A stretch of 8,075 nt of DNA, taken from contig DASUCS010000188.1 of the NCBI GenBank assembly GCA_036275935.1, forward strand, positions 1-8,075. Reading direction: 5' to 3'. Of the stretch, positions 4,556 through 8,075 are shown piece after piece (position 1 is the first letter of the stretch; each line of letters opens with the position of its first letter). The DNA comes from DASUCS01 sp036275935 (GTDB lineage: Bacteria > Actinomycetota > Acidimicrobiia > Acidimicrobiales > JACDCH01). The notes beneath the pieces were generated by a model that worked only from the letters and a program-made list of their open reading frames with translations, was not told where the DNA came from and ran no database searches. The position numbers and the translations under genes were made by a program.

Positions 4556-5413
4556 GTGCTCTCGACCGAACTGATCGAGGAGTTCCGCGAGCGGGGCTTC
4601 GTCGTGGTCCCCGATCTCCTCGACGCCGACGAGCTCGCGCACTACGAATCCGCGGTCACGAAGGCGGTGCAGGCCCGCACCGCGAGCGACGACCGTCCGC
4701 TCGAAGAGAAGAGCCGATACCAGCAGTCGTTCCAGCAGTGCATGAACCTGTGGGAGGACTTTGCCGACGTCCGTCCCCTGACGTTCCATCCGCGACTCGG
4801 GCAAGCGGCGGCCGAGCTGCTGGGAGTCGACGCCGTGCGGCTGTGGCACGACCAGGCCCTCTACAAGCAGGCCGGCGGGCGGGCCACCGATCCGCACCAA
4901 GACCATCCCTACTGGCCGATCAAGGAGACCGCGTCCGTCACCGCATGGATCCCGTTCGAGGGCTCGAGCCTCGAGTCCGGGGCGATGGCGTACTTGCCGG
5001 GGACGCACACCATCGGCTTGCGCAAGTTCGTGAACATCTTCTTCGGTGAGCCGGAGAACATCCTCAGCGACCCCGAGGTCGAGGACATCGAGCCGGTGTT
5101 CGTCGAAGTCCCGAAGGGTTCGGTGGCGTATCACCACGGCCTGACGATCCATCTGGCCAATCCGAACACCACGACGACAGACCGCGCCGTGCACACGATC
5201 ATCTACTTCCCGGACGGAAGCACCCGCGGCTATCCGCACCCGCACTTCAGCGTCGACCGCGGCAGCATCGAGGTCGGCCAGCCGATCGACAGTGACGCGA
5301 CCCCGATCGCGTGGCCGCGACCCGATGGCGACCTTCCGCCGACGCCGGCGAACCCGATCGCGGTGCCCGCCGGGATCGCGAACCTGGGCGCGGTTCCTAC
5401 GCCGCGATCCTGA
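4556..5413 (+). CDS. Phytanoyl-CoA dioxygenase (PhyH) family Fe(II)/2-oxoglutarate-dependent oxygenase
   Basis: 285 residues, GTG start. The N-terminal IEEFRERGFVVVPDLLDADEL (7-27) is typical of PhyH proteins. The iron-binding facial triad is visible as His114-x-Asp116 (TDPHQDHPYW) and a distal His199 (LTIHLANPN). Arg210 (TDRAVHTIIYF) is placed to bind the 2-oxoglutarate carboxylate. SLESGAMAYLPGTH (138-151) is a conserved loop preceding the second half of the jelly roll. Family enzymes hydroxylate or halogenate varied small molecules, often lipids, osmolytes or secondary metabolites, so the substrate is unknown. Residues about 245-285 form a Pro/Ala-rich tail beyond the fold. The protein lacks any export signal and should be cytoplasmic. 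It lies 13 bases after the PAP2 gene but carries its own -10-like element. Its last 17 bases overlap the end of the convergent esterase gene. Confidence 0.9.
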   Translation: MLSTELIEEFRERGFVVVPDLLDADELAHYESAVTKAVQARTASDDRPLEEKSRYQQSFQQCMNLWEDFADVRPLTFHPRLGQAAAELLGVDAVRLWHDQALYKQAGGRATDPHQDHPYWPIKETASVTAWIPFEGSSLESGAMAYLPGTHTIGLRKFVNIFFGEPENILSDPEVEDIEPVFVEVPKGSVAYHHGLTIHLANPNTTTTDRAVHTIIYFPDGSTRGYPHPHFSVDRGSIEVGQPIDSDATPIAWPRPDGDLPPTPANPIAVPAGIANLGAVPTPRS

Positions 5414-6782
5414 CGGTCGCGCGTGCGGGCGGCAACGTCGGCACGCCGACGACGGCCACCGTCGGGAGCGCGGGCCCGAGCGAGACGATCACCTTCAGCC
5501 GGCCGACGGCGTCGGCGGTCGCGGCCGACGTCGTGCTCCCCAATGGCCCGGACGTCGCGACTGTGTGCACGGAGCCGGGCACGTAGACCGGCGGCGTCGT
5601 CACCGTCGCCGTGCCGGATCCCTGCAGCGTGAAGCCCGAGGAGCTCGCGGCGGTCAGCGCACTGAATTGCTGCGTTGCACCGCGGTCGATCGTGACGTCC
5701 CAGCCCCATTGCGACCACGTCGTGTCGATCGATTGGTAGGACACCGACGCCGGTGCCGGTACCGGCGTCACGAACGTCTTCATCAGTGGGACGAGGTACT
5801 GGCGCAGATCGCGAGCCCAGTACGCCCACGTGTGCGTGCCGTACACGTAGTCCTCGAGGTGCACGGGGACGCCCTGGTCTTGTGCGCGCTGCACGAAGCT
5901 GATCGTGGAGCCGTGCGTCGCCAACTCGATGCCGGATGCGCCCGGATTCGGTGACGGGTCGTACGGACCGTCCGCACCCGTCGCGGTGTACAGCCAGACG
6001 TCGACGCCGCGGAGGTTGTTGACGAGATCGGCGGGGTCGTGGCCCTGCCAGTTGATCTCGTTCGTCGCACGAGAACCGAACATCGCTTCGGGCTCGACAC
6101 CGTCGAGCCCGACGGCCGTCGCTTCGATGATCGCGGTTGCCCCCGCCGCAGTCACCGGGTTGTAGTCGATGTCGGGAGCTCCCGAGAACGAGGCCACCGA
6201 CGCGAACAGATCGGGATGCCGCGCCGCATACGTGGTCGAGCCGAAGCCGCCTTGGGAGAGACCGGCGACGGCGCGGCCGTCTCGCGTCGATCGCGTACGC
6301 AGGTTGGCATCGACCCACGGGATGAGCTGGTCGACGTGGAACATCTCCCACTGCGACGGTCCGAGCTTCGTCGTGGTGTCCACCCAGTTCGTGAACCAGC
6401 CACCGCCGTTGCCGTCGAAGCCGGCGTCGGGCATCACCAGGACGAGCGGCAGCCCATCGGTCGCCGCCTCGGCGTCTCCGCTCTGCACCCAGTCCGACGC
6501 CCGCCCGCTGGTGCCATGGAAGAGGTACAGCACCGGCAGACGGTCGGTGGTCGTCGCGTAGTCAGCCGGCACGAGGACCCGGACGTCGACCGCCCGGCCC
6601 AGCGCGGCCGTCGAGACCTTGACGTTGTACTGGCGGGCGTCGAGTTGCGTGACGGATTCGACGTGGATGCCCGCGGCGTCGACGAATGTCAGGTCTGCCC
6701 CAGCGGCCCGAGCTGATGGCAACAACAATCCACTCACCAGCAACGCGACAACTGCGGCGGCCACTCCCCAGCGACAGCGCAC
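5397..6782 (-). CDS. Secreted antigen-85-like / esterase D-family alpha/beta-hydrolase with C-terminal beta-rich extension
   Basis: 461 residues from GTG 6782. The N-terminus MRCRWG plus a hydrophobic core (7-21) and PSARA-AGAD is a standard Sec signal peptide. The hydrolase domain (about 40-340) shows LFHGTSG (oxyanion loop, near 87-93), GGWFTNW (127-133), the nucleophile elbow GLSQGG with Ser176, and GTHTW with catalytic His317. An Asp near 271 (TGADGPYD) is the likely acid. This is the putative esterase family that includes mycobacterial antigen 85 and other secreted acyl-hydrolases or transferases. Residues about 345-461 form a Thr/Ser/Gly-rich beta-type extension starting at QSIDTTWSQWGWDV, also seen in other actinobacterial esterases of this type. 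A longer version from GTG 6824 is possible but overlaps the start codon of the divergent regulator and gives a poorer signal peptide. GTG 6782 also has a -10-like element at leaderless distance. The substrate is unknown. Confidence 0.88.
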   Translation of the reverse strand: MRCRWGVAAAVVALLVSGLLLPSARAAGADLTFVDAAGIHVESVTQLDARQYNVKVSTAALGRAVDVRVLVPADYATTTDRLPVLYLFHGTSGRASDWVQSGDAEAATDGLPLVLVMPDAGFDGNGGGWFTNWVDTTTKLGPSQWEMFHVDQLIPWVDANLRTRSTRDGRAVAGLSQGGFGSTTYAARHPDLFASVASFSGAPDIDYNPVTAAGATAIIEATAVGLDGVEPEAMFGSRATNEINWQGHDPADLVNNLRGVDVWLYTATGADGPYDPSPNPGASGIELATHGSTISFVQRAQDQGVPVHLEDYVYGTHTWAYWARDLRQYLVPLMKTFVTPVPAPASVSYQSIDTTWSQWGWDVTIDRGATQQFSALTAASSSGFTLQGSGTATVTTPPVYVPGSVHTVATSGPLGSTTSAATADAVGRLKVIVSLGPALPTVAVVGVPTLPPARATVRIAA

Positions 6783-6788
6783 CGCACC

Positions 6789-6794
6789 ACGATA
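6789..6794 (-). promoter_or_regulatory. Putative -10 element (TATCGT, minus strand) for the esterase gene
   Basis: On the minus strand TATCGT ends 6 bases before GTG 6782, the same spacing as at 3-8 and 4544-4549. It is an independent argument for the shorter esterase start. The element lies in the 36-base gap between the divergent esterase and regulator genes, so any protein binding here could affect both. Confidence 0.42.
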
Positions 6795-6818
6795 CGAACC
6801 GTGCCAAGGTGGGGGCGA

Positions 6819-8075
6819 ATGCACTACCGGCTGTTCGGCGGACTGCAGGTGCAGCGCGACGACGGACCGCTCGAACTCGGACCACCGAAGCAGCGAGCGG
6901 TCCTTGCCGTGCTGCTGGTCGAAGCGGGTCGCGTCGTGGCCACCGACCGCATCGTCGAGCTCTTGTGGGGTGAAGACGCGCCGAAGGCCCGGACCTCCCT
7001 ACAGGCGTACATCTCCCATCTGCGACGGATCCTCGATCCCGAGGTGCTGTTGACGCAGCCGCCGGGTTACCGGCTCGCGGTCGAACGCAATGACGTCGAC
7101 GTGTTCCGCTTCCTGGAGCTCGTCACGGCCGGCAGGACGCAGCTGCGAGAGGGCGACGCGTCCACGGCCCGCGCCACGCTCGAGGACGCTCTCGCGCTGT
7201 GGATCGGGACGCCGATACCCGAATTCGCGGACGAGCCGTTCGCCGTCGACCTCCACGAGCGACTGCTCGCCGCTCGAGTGGGAGCGATCGAGACGGTCGC
7301 CGAAGCCGACCTCGCGCTGGGCGATCAGGGCTCTGCGGTGTCCCGGCTCGAGGCAGAGGCCGCGAACCATCCGCTGCAGGAACGGCTGCACGAGCTGTTG
7401 GCGCTGGCCCTGTACCGCTCCGGCCGTCAGGCCGATGCGCTCCGCACCATCGATCGCGTCCGCCGCGCACTCGCCGACACCGCAGGCCTCGAGCTGGGGC
7501 CCGACCTCCGACGGCTCGAGGCCGACGTCCTCGCGCACGCGCCGCGGCTCGACCGGCAGGCTCCCGCACAGGATCCGCGTCCGGCGCCGACTGCGAGCGC
7601 GTCGATGCTCGTGGGGCGGGACGAGGAACAACGGATCCTTGCCGAGGCACTCGACCGCGCTGAACGCGGCCAGGGCGGCATCGCTGTCGTGATCGGAGAG
7701 CCGGGTATCGGCAAGACACGACTGCTGGAAGCGCTGCGCGAGAGCGCGAGCACACGCGGCTTCTCGACCGCGTGGGCTCGCTGCGCCGAGAGCGGCGCGG
7801 CGCCACCGTTCTGGCCGATCACGCAGATCTCAGAGCAGTTGCGAGACGCGGGCGTGCTGGGCGCAGAGATGGTCGCGCCGGACGACCGCGACTCCGACGA
7901 GACGGCGGCCGCCCGTATGCGATTCGAACTGCATCGCGCGGTCGCTGCTCGACTCGCCCGATTCGATCGTCCACTCCTGGCGGTGATCGACGACATCCAG
8001 TGGGCCGACCCCGACTCGCTGCGACTGCTCGAGCATGTCGCCGGCGAGCTTGCATCGACGCACGTACTGATCGCA
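6819..8075 (+). CDS. AfsR/SARP-type regulator: DNA-binding domain, BTAD domain and AAA ATPase (partial, runs off the window)
   Basis: 419 codons are present with no stop before the window ends, so the C-terminus is missing. Residues about 3-90 form an OmpR-like winged helix (LELGPPKQRAVLAVLL, then DRIVELLWGEDAPKARTSLQ and YISHLRRIL). About 95-240 is the bacterial transcriptional activator domain (VDVFRFLELVTAG to GLELGPDLRRLEADVL), rich in TPR-like helices. A Pro/Ala linker (about 243-262) leads to an AAA/STAND ATPase domain starting at MLVGRDEEQ, with Walker A GEPGIGKTR (293-301) and Walker B LLAVIDDIQWAD (386-397). Such proteins activate target operons, often for secondary metabolism or cell-surface traits, with ATP hydrolysis acting as a switch; the missing part probably holds a TPR or other sensor region. 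ATG 6819 begins the conserved MHYRLFGGLQV, and a G-rich stretch (6809-6815) may serve as ribosome binding site. It is divergent from the secreted esterase gene, a candidate target by position only. Confidence 0.92.
   Translation, partial: MHYRLFGGLQVQRDDGPLELGPPKQRAVLAVLLVEAGRVVATDRIVELLWGEDAPKARTSLQAYISHLRRILDPEVLLTQPPGYRLAVERNDVDVFRFLELVTAGRTQLREGDASTARATLEDALALWIGTPIPEFADEPFAVDLHERLLAARVGAIETVAEADLALGDQGSAVSRLEAEAANHPLQERLHELLALALYRSGRQADALRTIDRVRRALADTAGLELGPDLRRLEADVLAHAPRLDRQAPAQDPRPAPTASASMLVGRDEEQRILAEALDRAERGQGGIAVVIGEPGIGKTRLLEALRESASTRGFSTAWARCAESGAAPPFWPITQISEQLRDAGVLGAEMVAPDDRDSDETAAARMRFELHRAVAARLARFDRPLLAVIDDIQWADPDSLRLLEHVAGELASTHVLIA

Noticed and set aside
5230..6351. Minus-strand open frame of 373 codons within the esterase gene
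   Set aside because: Out of frame with the esterase catalytic motifs and rich in Arg. No domain is recognisable.
7123..7996. Minus-strand open frames opposite the regulator
   Set aside because: The plus strand encodes continuous winged-helix, BTAD and Walker motifs. The antisense products are Arg/Ser-rich with no family marks.
1..8075. CRISPR array, tRNA/rRNA genes, insertion sequence or prophage genes
   Set aside because: I saw no spaced direct repeats, no tRNA-like cloverleaf or conserved rRNA segments, and no transposase, integrase or phage motifs.

Overview
The window is GC-rich (about two thirds G+C by eye), gene-dense DNA with many GTG starts. The gene content points to an actinobacterium: an ArsR-SRPBCC fusion, an ApbE/ferric-reductase pair, an antigen-85-like secreted esterase and an AfsR/SARP-type BTAD-ATPase regulator. 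A member of the Acidimicrobiia is a reasonable guess, but nothing here fixes the taxon. I see no RNA genes, insertion sequences, CRISPR arrays or prophage genes. No gap between genes exceeds about 60 bases.

Layout: (1) Bases 15-2649 (+) look like one transcription unit: an ArsR-type repressor fused to an SRPBCC ligand-binding domain, an ApbE-family FAD:protein FMN transferase, a haem-binding ferric-reductase-like membrane protein, and a 90-residue exported or anchored Ser/Thr-rich protein. The last three overlap or nearly overlap. (2) 2707-3150 (+) encodes a small two-helix member of the 'low-affinity iron permease' family with a His-rich tail. (3) 3155-3673 (-) is a dual-specificity-type protein phosphatase, convergent with the permease. 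It is divergent from (4) 3721-4542 (+), a PAP2/AUR1-like membrane phosphatase or phosphotransferase. (5) 4556-5413 (+) is a phytanoyl-CoA dioxygenase-family Fe(II)/2-oxoglutarate oxygenase. Its 3' end overlaps (6) 5397-6782 (-), a secreted alpha/beta-hydrolase esterase. (7) 6819-8075 (+) is the first 419 codons of a large BTAD/AAA regulator that runs off the window edge and is divergent from the esterase.

How they may work together: the first block resembles a flavin- and haem-based transmembrane electron-transfer module. ApbE covalently attaches FMN to a partner, and the ferric-reductase-like protein passes electrons across the membrane. The usual FMN_bind acceptor domain is not visible here. 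The neighbouring iron-permease-family gene fits an iron theme, though bacterial members of that family are functionally uncertain. The other genes (phosphatase, lipid phosphatase, oxygenase, esterase) share no obvious pathway.

The most interesting non-coding observation is a repeated pattern: a TAnnnT-type -10 element ends 6-8 bases before the start codon of several genes. This is the layout expected for leaderless transcripts, and it helped choose two starts.
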